A program made the position numbers and the translations under genes. The notes beneath the pieces were generated by a model that was given only the letters and a program-made list of their open reading frames with translations, was not told the DNA's origin and searched no databases. From Nitrosomonas nitrosa (lineage in GTDB: Bacteria; Pseudomonadota; Gammaproteobacteria; Burkholderiales; Nitrosomonadaceae), in NCBI RefSeq assembly GCF_003051105.1, contig NZ_QAOO01000004.1, positions 1 through 64,000 of the forward strand: DNA of 64,000 nt, written 5' to 3'. Positions 55,240-64,000 of this stretch are shown here, piece by piece; position 1 is the stretch's first letter, and each line of letters starts with the position of its first letter.

Positions 55240-55781
55240 ACATCTCTACTGGATTGAAATTGATATTGGCATTGGGTCTCGTTCTGACAGGTTGTACAGC
55301 GCTAACCGAGCGCCAGCCTCCTGACATTCTTACCGAGCAAACTCCGCAGAGTGAGGAGCTCAATGATGATAACGCTATTGGCGAGTTAATGCGATATCAT
55401 GGCTTTTTACTCGAGAAGAAGGTCTTTCAATTAGCTTGGGAATACAATTATGCTAAAAATCATTTCAAAGACAGTACCGATGCAGGAGAACGTCTGAAAT
55501 ATATTTTGCTAATCAGCATGCCCAATACAGCGCACACCGACATTCAAGCTGCCCTTGCCTTGTTGAGCGATTGGCCACAAGAAATCAGTTTATCGCCGAG
55601 TCTGGCAAGCTTTAGAGAATTATTGATCGCGCTGCTTACGGAACAACAAACGGCAAGAGCTAGTATGAGAAATTTATTGTACAAATTAAAAAATACGGAA
55701 GAACAAGCTCAAACCTTACAGAAAAGAATAGATGCGATCAAAAGCATGGAAAGAAATCCTATTCGAAGAATCACGCCTTGA
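55236..55781 (+). CDS. qseG: QseG-like lipoprotein
   Basis: 181 residues with a lipobox (LALGLVLTGC) at the end of the signal peptide and a helical body (AALALLSDWPQEISLSPSLA, AQTLQKRIDAIKSMERNP). In enterobacteria QseG binds and modulates the QseE sensor. Similarity is by position and type rather than by strong sequence match. Confidence 0.65.
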   Translation: MNISTGLKLILALGLVLTGCTALTERQPPDILTEQTPQSEELNDDNAIGELMRYHGFLLEKKVFQLAWEYNYAKNHFKDSTDAGERLKYILLISMPNTAHTDIQAALALLSDWPQEISLSPSLASFRELLIALLTEQQTARASMRNLLYKLKNTEEQAQTLQKRIDAIKSMERNPIRRITP

Positions 55782-55792
55782 GTTATAAATAT

Positions 55793-57172
55793 ATGATACA
55801 ACAAAAGAAAATTTTACTTGTCGACGACGATAACGATCTACTCGAACTACTTTCGATCCGTTTAACAGCGGCAGGTTTCGAAATTATCATCGCGACCAGC
55901 GCTGAAGCCGCACTGAATTGTTTGGATATTGCTCGACCCCATCTCGTCATCAGCGATATGCAGATGAGCGGAATGGACGGTATGGCACTCTTTGAACATA
56001 TCCACCGTGTCATCCCTACGCTACCGGTCATTATTCTAACCGCCTATGGCACTATCCCTGATGCGGTCAGTGCCGTTCAACGCGGAATCTTCGGTTATCT
56101 CACCAAACCCTATGATCCAAAAACTTTGCTTGATCAAATCAATCAAGCGCTCAGGCTGACTTGCAGTAATGGCAGCGGGGAAGTGGGCGATGGATCACAA
56201 ACCAGCTGGCGAAAAGAAATTATTACGCAAAATGCAGAAATGGAGGATATCCTCACCAAAGTTGAACGAGTGGCAGAAGGTAACGCGAGTGTTCTGCTAT
56301 TTGGTGAAAGTGGTGTGGGAAAAGAGTTGTTTGCGCGCGCCATACACCATGCATCCAAGCGTTGCTGTCAACCCTTCGTCACAATCAATTGCGCCGCCAT
56401 CCCAGAACAATTGTTGGAATCAGAGCTGTTTGGGCACGTTAAAGGTGCTTTCACAGGAGCGGTCAAAGATCATAAGGGTTTGTTCCAATTAGCCGAGGGC
56501 GGCACTTTGTTCCTCGATGAAATCGGCGACATGCCGCTGCTTCTGCAAGTAAAATTACTTCACGCACTACAGGAACGCGTTATCCGGCCTGTTGGTTCCA
56601 CGCAAACCATCCCCATCGATGTCCGAGTTATTTCCGCCACCCATCGTGATCTCAAGGCTGAAATACTATCCGGTAATTTTCGTGAAGATCTGTACTATCG
56701 GCTCTACGTCGTTGGTTTGACGATACCTTCGCTCGCTCAGCGTCGCGAAGATATCCCGCTACTCGCCAATCATTTTTTGCGTACTTTTGCTGAAAAATAT
56801 GAGAAAGAAATTAATGGTTTCTCACCGGAAGCCATCAACCTTCTACTCAGCGCCGCGTGGCCGGGCAATGTACGGCAATTGATGAACGTAATAGAACAAA
56901 GTGTCGTACTGAGCGCCAATCCGCTCATTTCTCATAAACTCGTTTATGATGCGATGCATATGGAAGAAACCGAACTTGTATCGTTCGAAGAAGCGCGCAA
57001 GCAGTTTGAAAGAGACTATCTTGTACGGTTGCTGAAAATCACCTCTGGCAACGTGACGCAAGCCGCCAGACTCGCTAAACGTAATCGAACAGAATTCTAC
57101 AAACTGCTCCAACGGCATCAGCTTGATTTTACGCTTTACAAACAGCAAGAAAAAAGCAGAGGGGTTTGCTGA
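55793..57172 (+). CDS. qseF: sigma-54-dependent response regulator, QseF/GlrR-like
   Basis: About 459 residues from the ATG at 55793 (MIQQKKILLVDDDNDLLELL); a TTG at 55778 is an alternative start overlapping the previous stop. Receiver with acceptor Asp in VISDMQMSGMDG; AAA+ domain with Walker A GESGVGKE, GAFTGA (sigma-54 contact) and LDEIGDM; C-terminal HTH (GNVTQAARLAKRNRTEFYKLLQR). It would activate sigma-54 promoters; targets are not evident. Confidence 0.85.
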   Translation: MIQQKKILLVDDDNDLLELLSIRLTAAGFEIIIATSAEAALNCLDIARPHLVISDMQMSGMDGMALFEHIHRVIPTLPVIILTAYGTIPDAVSAVQRGIFGYLTKPYDPKTLLDQINQALRLTCSNGSGEVGDGSQTSWRKEIITQNAEMEDILTKVERVAEGNASVLLFGESGVGKELFARAIHHASKRCCQPFVTINCAAIPEQLLESELFGHVKGAFTGAVKDHKGLFQLAEGGTLFLDEIGDMPLLLQVKLLHALQERVIRPVGSTQTIPIDVRVISATHRDLKAEILSGNFREDLYYRLYVVGLTIPSLAQRREDIPLLANHFLRTFAEKYEKEINGFSPEAINLLLSAAWPGNVRQLMNVIEQSVVLSANPLISHKLVYDAMHMEETELVSFEEARKQFERDYLVRLLKITSGNVTQAARLAKRNRTEFYKLLQRHQLDFTLYKQQEKSRGVC

Positions 57173-57312
57173 ATATACCGTTAGCGACTCAAGAAATTAG
57201 AACCAGGGCAGCCATTTATGCTAGCTAACGCATAAGAGTAATCCCCTATCTGAGCTGTGAAAGCCAAAGTTCGCTAAAAAATTCACTGTCCGCTAGCATA
57301 AAAGCTGTTCTG

Positions 57313-58563
57313 TCATTCCGTTAAAGCAGGAAATTTGGCAACAATTTCTATTTCGTCCTCACCCCGTTTAACTCTGAGTGGTAACCAGGTACCGGGGGCA
57401 TGACGCTTAACAACGGCGATAATATCGCCCATCTCTTTTACCGATAACCCCGCGATCTCAGTAATTATATCGTTTTCCAACATATTGGCCGCCTCAGCAA
57501 TGCTGCCTTTTTCGACCTGTAACACACGGGCACCGCCTGCTTCCAATGCAATTTCATAGCGGATACCCAACCGCTGGCGTGAGGGAGCGATTTCAGCCGC
57601 ATAGGGTGCAACGCCAAAAACGGCATCGGCATAGCCTGCAGCCAACTGCCGGCAAGGTCTATCCGTATCCCATGGCAATAATGAAGTAATTTTCGTGACC
57701 CCCAGATCTTTTAATTGATGAGGAACACCAAAGCCATGCAAAATATGTCCCGATCCCATGATACCGACAACAAGGGGGCTCTTTTCCTGAGTCGATGAAT
57801 TTAGCGCTGCATGAATCGCCTGCGCCATGGCGCGATCCCATAACTGCTGGCCCACTACAAACCGCAAAAAATCAGGATCATAGCGGGTGCTCCGTTTTTT
57901 CATTTTGCTCTTGCGATCATGCAGCTCATAGATCGGCAGCAAGAAATCGAGATATTCGGAACTCGGGGGCGCTGGGCGCGTGACCCCTTCACGCTCATTC
58001 TCGGGCACACTATCAAAACCTTTTTCGGAGACCTGCTTTCTCAAACGCGTATCGATATTCAATGCTTGCATTGGAATACGGTTCATGCGTGCAAAATGGA
58101 ATAAAGGCAAGTATAGGCTCGCATCGGTCCGCCATACCGTATCCCACTCCGCCGCTCTCAAGAAAGCAGACTCGGATAGCTCTCCCGCTACCCACTGATC
58201 AAGCACTTTCTGAACGCGGCGCGGAAACATTTCAAAACCGATTACCATATCGGGGCGAACGGCATGAAGTGCGGCCAGCATTTGTAGCTGCCAACGATGG
58301 TGCTCGCGGTTAACATGTGTTTCACCTAGCAAAACCACCGACTGACCTGCAGCACGCGCAACAATTTCAGGCAGGGTAGTCGCCCCTTTTCCAGGAATAA
58401 TCCAGTTTGCTGCCGGCACACATTCTTGCGCAGCGTTGCTGAGCCGAGCCAAAGGTTTAGGCGCTGGAAGGATTCCTGCCGATAAGTTTCCAGCATAGGT
58501 TCCCCATGAAAATAGCGCTACGCTGATGAGTCCACTCCGGACAATTATTTTTAAATTATTCAT
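57313..58563 (-). CDS. ChaN-like protein with C-terminal PDZ domain
   Basis: 416 residues: signal peptide (IIVRSGLISVALFSWGTYAG), ChaN domain with SVVLLGETHVNREHHRWQL, VIGFEMFPRRVQ and VVGIMGSGHILHGFGVP (haem/iron-binding His residues), then a PDZ domain (VLQVEKGSIAEAANMLENDIIT). ChaN proteins bind haem. No lipobox Cys, so it is probably periplasmic. It stands between qseF (convergent) and purL. Confidence 0.8.
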   Translation of the reverse strand: MNNLKIIVRSGLISVALFSWGTYAGNLSAGILPAPKPLARLSNAAQECVPAANWIIPGKGATTLPEIVARAAGQSVVLLGETHVNREHHRWQLQMLAALHAVRPDMVIGFEMFPRRVQKVLDQWVAGELSESAFLRAAEWDTVWRTDASLYLPLFHFARMNRIPMQALNIDTRLRKQVSEKGFDSVPENEREGVTRPAPPSSEYLDFLLPIYELHDRKSKMKKRSTRYDPDFLRFVVGQQLWDRAMAQAIHAALNSSTQEKSPLVVGIMGSGHILHGFGVPHQLKDLGVTKITSLLPWDTDRPCRQLAAGYADAVFGVAPYAAEIAPSRQRLGIRYEIALEAGGARVLQVEKGSIAEAANMLENDIITEIAGLSVKEMGDIIAVVKRHAPGTWLPLRVKRGEDEIEIVAKFPALTE

Positions 58564-58658
58564 TTTTGTTGATTATTCTTAAGAAAATTAAAAAGCCAGA
58601 TCATCACTTGGATACACCATGAGAAGGACAAATTCCGTATTCAATTGGTTCCAGAAAG

Positions 58659-61600
58659 CTATCCGGCCCATTTACGCGCATTCCGGAATATTCTTATCCA
58701 GGGAGCATCTTCTCCCCATTCCCCGGGATGCCATGAATGTTGCACGGTACGAAATACGCGCTCTGGGTGAGGCATCAAAATGGTGAATCGTCCGTCTGTC
58801 GATGTTAGTCCGGTAACGCCTTGTGGCGAACCATTGGGATTGCAGGGGTATCGTTCGGTCGGTACCCCTCGGTGATCCACGAAGCGTAGCGTGACATAGG
58901 GTAACGCCGCAGCCAGCTGTTGATCGCTTTCAAATACTGCCAAGCCCTCGCCATGCGCAACCGTGATCGGTAAGCGGCTTCCCGCCATACCATCAAAAAA
59001 GAGCGAAGGATTCTGCGGTATCTCAACCATAACAAAGCGCGCTTCGAACTGCTCGGATAAATTACGCTCAAAGTGGGGCCAATGTTGGGTGCCAGGGATG
59101 ATTTCATGCAAATTGCTCATCATCTGACAACCATTGCATACCCCTAAGGCAAACGTATCCCCACGTTCAAAGAAGGACTGAAACTCATGTCGGGCACGTG
59201 TATTAAACAAGATGGATTTAGCCCATCCTTCCCCAGCCCCCAGCACATCACCATAAGAAAATCCACCGCATGCAACCAATCCTTTATAGTCAGCCAATGA
59301 AATGTGCGCAGCGATGATATCGCTCATATGCACATCAACGGCTTGAAATCCGGCACGATCGAAAGCTGCTGCCATCTCGACGTGACCATTGACCCCTTGC
59401 TCGCGCAGAATGGCGATCTTAGGCCGCACCCCCGTTTGGATAAAAGGCGCGGCAATATTATCCTCCACATCGAATGTCGGCTCGGCGCTCAAACCCGGGT
59501 CTGCAACATCGAGAATCCGATCAAATTCTTGCTGGACACATGCCGGATTGTCACGCAACCGTTGCATTTGGTAGCTGGTTTCCGACCAGGCGCGTTGTAA
59601 TTCGGCGCGCTTCTCCTGAAAAATGGCTTTATTGTTACGTAACAGACGAATTTCATCCTGATCATTGAGATGCCCTAATACAAAGCTGTTGTGGCGCAGC
59701 CCGAACTCAGTCAATGTATGGAACACGGCATCGTGAAATCGTTGCTCGATCTGGATTACTACCCCGAGCTCTTCGTTAAATAAGACCGCCATCAGACGTT
59801 CTGAAAAACGGCCATTCAGCGCTTCGGGTCTGATCTCATAGCCATCGATATCACTGGCGAGCGGATCAAAGCATAATTGATCCAAATTGACAGTGATACC
59901 CACATGCCCGGCAAAAGCCATCTCGCATAAAGTAACGAACACCCCGCCATCCGAACGATCGTGATAAGCGACAACCTGACCGGCACGATTCAGTTGCTGA
60001 ATAGCTGCAAACAAGCGCTTGAGCTTATCGATCTCAGCCACGCCCGATATATCGGGCGCGCTATCTCCCATTTGACTATACACCTGCGCTAACGCCGAAC
60101 CTCCCAAGCGATTTCTCCCTTCGCCAAGATCGATCAAAATCAGTTCGGTTTCCCCGCGATCCGTGCGAAGCTGGGGCGTGAGTGTATTGCGTACATCGCT
60201 CACTCTTGCAAAAGCAGAAATGATCAATGAGAGCGGCGCAGTCACTGCTTTCTTTTCAATTTCATTATTAGGATTCGATATTTGCCAAGCTGTCTTCATC
60301 GACATGGAATCCTTACCAACCGGGATACTGATTCCTAGCTGCGGGCACAGCTCCATTCCTATGGCATAAACGGCATCATAGAGGGCCGCATCCTCGCCAT
60401 CGTGCCCCGCCGCCGCCATCCAGTTGGCGGACAGCTTGATTTCTTCAAGCGTATCGATCGAAGCAGCCGCAATATTGGTGATCGCTTCACCCACTGCCAT
60501 GCGGGCAGAAGCAGCCGGATCGATTAAAGCAATCGGTGCGCGCTCACCCAGCGCAAATGCTTCACCGAGATAGGTTTGGTAGCCCATACTCGTCACCGCG
60601 ACGTCTGCCACCGGTATTTGCCAGGGCCCCACCATTTGATCACGTGCGGTCATTCCGCCTACGCTGCGGTCACCTATGGTGATGAGGAAGGTTTTATCAG
60701 CAACCGCGGGTAACCTCAGCACCCGATAGGCCGCTTCCTGCAAATGCCATCCTACCGTATCCAAGGGCGCAAGTTTCCTTGCGAGATGGGTAACCGTTCG
60801 CAACATTTTAGGAGGTTTGCCCAATAACACCGGCAGCGGCATATCGATCGGTGAGATACGTGATTGTTTATCCGCGACGACAAGCTGTGGCTCTGCGATC
60901 GTTTCTCCCACGACGGCATAAGGACAGCGTTCACGTACGCATATCGCCTGGAAGATTGGCAAAGAATCGCGCCGGATGGCCAATACATAGCGTTCCTGCG
61001 CTTCGTTACACCAGATTTGCATCGGCGACATCCCTGACTCTTCTACTGGAATTGATCGCAGATCAAACCGCCCTCCGCACCCTGCTCCATGAACGAGCTC
61101 GGGCAGCGCATTGGATAATCCCCCTGCACCAACATCGTGAATCGAGAGAATCGGATTAGGCTGCCCGCTCTGTTCCAATTGCCAACAACGATCGATCACT
61201 TCCTGTGCACGGCGCTGCATTTCTGCATTACCGCGTTGCACTGAATCGAAATCGAGATCTTCCGTATTCGTGCCTGTATCCATACTGGAGGCCGCGCCTC
61301 CGCCCAATCCGATCAACATGCCTGGCCCGCCTAGCTGAATCAGCAAAACATCGGTCGAGAAATTCTGCTTTACGGTATGCTTGTCGGAAATTTGCCCGAT
61401 TCCGCCTGCCAGCATGATGGGTTTATGGTAGCCGCGCATCTCGCCCGCAACGAGCGCTTCAAACGTTCGGAAGTAACCCGCTAGATTGGGACGCCCAAAT
61501 TCATTATTGAATGCCGCCCCGCCAATAGGACCGGACAACATGATCTCTAAGGCCGATGCGATACGTTCAGGTTTGCCATAGCCCGCTTGCCCCGTACCAG

Positions 61601-62657
61601 GCAACTTCTCCCAAGGCTGAAGGTAATCGGGAACACATAGATTGGAAACAGAAAATCCTGCTAACCCTGCCTTAGGTTTCGCACCACGTCCAGTGGCGCC
61701 CTCATCGCGTATTTCGCCGCCTACACCCGTCGCAGCGCCAGGAAAAGGAGAAATCGCGGTAGGATGATTATGCGTTTCCACTTTCATGAGCAAGTGAGTC
61801 AACTCGTTCGCATAGCCATAAATGTGCTGGTGGCCAGTAGGATAGAATCGATCGATCGACGCCCCCTCTATAACGGCAGCATTATCCGCATATGCCACAA
61901 TCGTTCCCTGCGGGTGCTGTTGATGCGTATAACGTATCATCGAAAACAATGATCGGTTCTTGGGCTCACCGTCGATGACCCAATCCGCGTTGAAAATTTT
62001 ATGCCGGCAATGCTCTGAATTGGCCTGGGCAAACATCATCAATTCGACATCAGTAGGATTGCGTTGACTATCTCGATAATAGTCCATCAAATAACCCATC
62101 TCGTCCGACGATAGGGCCAGTCCCATTTCCTGATTGACTAGCTTCAGCGCCGCCGCCCCTCCTGTCAAGATATCGATTTCCCTGAGATGGGCGGGCTCGA
62201 CATACTGAAACAACATCGATGCTTCCTGTAACGAATGCACCACCGCCTCTGTCATACGATCATGAATAATTGCCTCAATTGCGCGCAGGCTCTCCACAGC
62301 TAATTCACCTTCCTGCTGAAGATAAAATGCCACACCTCGCTCGACTCGCTCAATCGCTTCGAGTCCGCAATGATGAGCGATATCGGTTGCCTTGGATGAC
62401 CAAGGCGATATCGTGCCGGGACGAGGCAACACGAGCAAAAGCACGTCCCTCTGCACTGTTGATTGATCATTAGGGTCGACATTCAGTAATTTTTGTAAAA
62501 TACCGAGTTCACTTTGGTCTAAATCGCGTTTAGACGAACAAAAATACCAGTATTCAGTCTCAATGGCTGAAAATTGCGGTACGATGGAACGAATCTGGTT
62601 AACTAATTTTTGTAATCGGAAAGGGGATAATGCCTTATGGCCTCGAAATTGCAGCAT
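58659..62657 (-). CDS. purL: phosphoribosylformylglycinamidine synthase
   Basis: 1332 residues, the large single-chain PurL: linker and FGAM synthase domains ([61 protein letters not shown]) and a C-terminal glutamine amidotransferase ([26 protein letters not shown] with the catalytic Cys, MPHPERVFR). Fourth step of purine synthesis. Divergent from the NAD(P)HX repair gene. Confidence 0.97.
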   Translation of the reverse strand: MLQFRGHKALSPFRLQKLVNQIRSIVPQFSAIETEYWYFCSSKRDLDQSELGILQKLLNVDPNDQSTVQRDVLLLVLPRPGTISPWSSKATDIAHHCGLEAIERVERGVAFYLQQEGELAVESLRAIEAIIHDRMTEAVVHSLQEASMLFQYVEPAHLREIDILTGGAAALKLVNQEMGLALSSDEMGYLMDYYRDSQRNPTDVELMMFAQANSEHCRHKIFNADWVIDGEPKNRSLFSMIRYTHQQHPQGTIVAYADNAAVIEGASIDRFYPTGHQHIYGYANELTHLLMKVETHNHPTAISPFPGAATGVGGEIRDEGATGRGAKPKAGLAGFSVSNLCVPDYLQPWEKLPGTGQAGYGKPERIASALEIMLSGPIGGAAFNNEFGRPNLAGYFRTFEALVAGEMRGYHKPIMLAGGIGQISDKHTVKQNFSTDVLLIQLGGPGMLIGLGGGAASSMDTGTNTEDLDFDSVQRGNAEMQRRAQEVIDRCWQLEQSGQPNPILSIHDVGAGGLSNALPELVHGAGCGGRFDLRSIPVEESGMSPMQIWCNEAQERYVLAIRRDSLPIFQAICVRERCPYAVVGETIAEPQLVVADKQSRISPIDMPLPVLLGKPPKMLRTVTHLARKLAPLDTVGWHLQEAAYRVLRLPAVADKTFLITIGDRSVGGMTARDQMVGPWQIPVADVAVTSMGYQTYLGEAFALGERAPIALIDPAASARMAVGEAITNIAAASIDTLEEIKLSANWMAAAGHDGEDAALYDAVYAIGMELCPQLGISIPVGKDSMSMKTAWQISNPNNEIEKKAVTAPLSLIISAFARVSDVRNTLTPQLRTDRGETELILIDLGEGRNRLGGSALAQVYSQMGDSAPDISGVAEIDKLKRLFAAIQQLNRAGQVVAYHDRSDGGVFVTLCEMAFAGHVGITVNLDQLCFDPLASDIDGYEIRPEALNGRFSERLMAVLFNEELGVVIQIEQRFHDAVFHTLTEFGLRHNSFVLGHLNDQDEIRLLRNNKAIFQEKRAELQRAWSETSYQMQRLRDNPACVQQEFDRILDVADPGLSAEPTFDVEDNIAAPFIQTGVRPKIAILREQGVNGHVEMAAAFDRAGFQAVDVHMSDIIAAHISLADYKGLVACGGFSYGDVLGAGEGWAKSILFNTRARHEFQSFFERGDTFALGVCNGCQMMSNLHEIIPGTQHWPHFERNLSEQFEARFVMVEIPQNPSLFFDGMAGSRLPITVAHGEGLAVFESDQQLAAALPYVTLRFVDHRGVPTERYPCNPNGSPQGVTGLTSTDGRFTILMPHPERVFRTVQHSWHPGEWGEDAPWIRIFRNARKWAG

Positions 62658-62720
62658 CAGAAATAAGCGTGGATGAGTGAATTATGAATGGTAATTTTAC
62701 ACGAGAAGGCACCCGGCTTG

Positions 62721-64000
62721 ATGAATAACCCAATCCCTGTCTACACCACCGATGAAATTAGGGCAATCGAACAACTCGCATTTTCTATGCCAAATCCCCC
62801 CGGCTTAATGGAAAAAGCAGGATTGGCAGCCGCTCATATCGCTAAAGACAACTTGTTGGTCGATGGCAGAAATAGCGTCCTGGTCATGGCTGGGCCAGGC
62901 AACAACGGCGGAGACGCCCTGGTCGCTGCACGCTATCTGCACAATTGGGGGTTTCAAGTCACGACAATTTTTACTGGGGTCGCTGCGCGCTTGTCGCCCG
63001 ATGCCAAACGAGCTCTGGAAAGTTGGCTCGCCGCAGGCGGGCATCTTCATGACGAAATACCTGCTGACGTGCAGTGGCATGCGATTGTCGATGGTTTGTT
63101 TGGTATTGGTTTGAATCTCGCAAAACATCCCTTTGATGAAAAATATCGCCAACTGATCGAGACGATTAACAGCATGCAATTACCGGTGCTCGCGCTCGAT
63201 ATTCCGAGTGGGCTCGATGCTGATACAGGGACTGCACCTGATGCCGTTATCAAAGCGACCATTACCGCTTCGTTCATTGGATTGAAGCCGGGGTTGCTCA
63301 TGCATGATGGCAGTGAATGTACTGGCAAAATCATCGTGTGCAATCTTGATCTCGACACGCTTTCCCTGATAACCCCACGATCATGGTTACTGGATCACAA
63401 CGCGATCCACTATTGCTTACCCTCACCTCGGCCAGCGAACAGTCATAAAGGCGGCTTTGGCAGCGTAGGCATCATAGGTGGGGCGTCAGGCATGATCGGT
63501 GCTGCACGTTTGGCTGGCATGGCTGCGCTCAAATTAGGCGCGGGTCGGGTATATCTTGGCCTGATCGCTGAAGCTCCGCTTACGATCGATCCGACCCAAC
63601 CTGAATTGATGCTACGACCGGTAGATGAGCTCTTCGAGCTCGATCATCTCACTTGCCTGGTAGTCGGCCCAGGGCTAGGACAGGAAATCACCGCCAGTCT
63701 TTGCTTAGAAAAAGCCTTGCACACGCCCTTACCGCTGGTATTGGATGCAGATGCGCTCAATCTCATCGCAGCTTACCCAGAGCTTGCCACCGCCTTAAGA
63801 TCGCGCCAAACACCCACCATCATGACACCGCATGCTGCTGAAGCCGCGCGTCTGCTCCATACCGACCCGGCGAGCATCCAGCGTGACCGCTTCACCGCTG
63901 CGGAGCGTTTAGCCAAGGACTTTAATTGCGCGCTGGTGCTCAAAGGTGCGGGCAGTCTCTGTATGCTGACAAATGGACATCGCTACTTCAATACCAGCGG
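62721..64000 (+). CDS. nnr: bifunctional NAD(P)HX epimerase/dehydratase, cut by window end
   Basis: Open frame from the ATG at 62721 with no stop before 64000 (426 codons). The N-terminal epimerase domain (YjeF_N) shows MEKAGLAAAHIAKDN and VMAGPGNNGGDALVAARYL and LDIPSGLDADTG; the C-terminal dehydratase domain (ADP-dependent, NnrD) shows HKGGFGSVGIIGGASGMIGAA, LVVGPGLGQ, LVLDADALNLIA and IMTPHAAEAARLL. Repairs hydrated NADH and NADPH. Only the last part of the dehydratase is missing. Confidence 0.93.
   Translation, partial: MNNPIPVYTTDEIRAIEQLAFSMPNPPGLMEKAGLAAAHIAKDNLLVDGRNSVLVMAGPGNNGGDALVAARYLHNWGFQVTTIFTGVAARLSPDAKRALESWLAAGGHLHDEIPADVQWHAIVDGLFGIGLNLAKHPFDEKYRQLIETINSMQLPVLALDIPSGLDADTGTAPDAVIKATITASFIGLKPGLLMHDGSECTGKIIVCNLDLDTLSLITPRSWLLDHNAIHYCLPSPRPANSHKGGFGSVGIIGGASGMIGAARLAGMAALKLGAGRVYLGLIAEAPLTIDPTQPELMLRPVDELFELDHLTCLVVGPGLGQEITASLCLEKALHTPLPLVLDADALNLIAAYPELATALRSRQTPTIMTPHAAEAARLLHTDPASIQRDRFTAAERLAKDFNCALVLKGAGSLCMLTNGHRYFNTS

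Noticed and set aside
1..64000. rRNA and tRNA genes
   Set aside because: No stretch resembling a tRNA cloverleaf or rRNA was recognised by eye; a covariance search would be needed to exclude a tRNA.

Overview
The window looks like a chromosome segment of an ammonia-oxidising betaproteobacterium of the Nitrosomonas type. I infer this from the housekeeping order rpoE-rseA-mucD-grx-lepA-lepB-DUF4845-rnc-era-pdxJ-acpS-nagZ, the betaproteobacterial AddAB pair and moderate G+C; no 16S rRNA or tRNA gene was seen to confirm it.

Left third (1-24920), a defence and addiction island. A broken type I-C-like cas4 and a hicBA pair with frameshifted hicA come first. Next is a 2.7 kb piece of Mu-like phage (portal, head protein, small gene, virion morphogenesis gene), cut inside a gene at both ends exactly at CRISPR repeats. 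Then follows one very long type I-F array (3602-11136, 126 repeats, 125 spacers) read on the minus strand, with its leader at 11137-11274. Toxin-antitoxin genes (zeta-like kinase with ParD-like partner, frameshifted VapC with VapB) separate the array from the I-F cas genes cas6f, csy3, csy2, csy1, cas2-3 and cas1. Beyond cas1 lie broken HIRAN and WYL genes, a SEC-C protein and an MNT/HEPN pair.

The most notable element is between cas1 and cas2-3. A mini-CRISPR of two degenerate repeats flanks a 14-nt spacer (20446-20515). The spacer matches 12 of 14 bases of a site at 20659-20672 that has the type I-F CC PAM and covers a perfect TATAAT box. The two mismatches fall at spacer positions 6 and 12, the positions flipped out of the crRNA-DNA duplex in type I complexes. 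A 40-codon ORF lies between that promoter and the mini-CRISPR. Together this resembles a CreR- or CreTA-type circuit in which the Csy complex is guided to repress a promoter inside its own cas locus.

Middle (25209-39742): addA and addB recombination nuclease genes, a small secreted protein, then a cluster resembling functional-amyloid (Fap) loci. It holds a FapF-like outer-membrane protein, a FapE-like secreted protein, a C39 peptidase (FapD-like), a small secreted protein, two paralogous Asn/Asp/Ser-repeat proteins and a LuxR-type regulator between the paralogues. The paralogues share a 20-bp upstream element.

Right part (39863-64000): core genes. lpdA; nagZ, acpS and pdxJ in overlapping order; era; rnc; DUF4845; lepB; lepA; a glutaredoxin-like gene; mucD; rseA; rpoE with a candidate sigma-E promoter; divergent nadB; a QseE-QseG-QseF-like two-component operon; a ChaN-PDZ protein; purL; and the start of a bifunctional NAD(P)HX repair gene running off the right edge.
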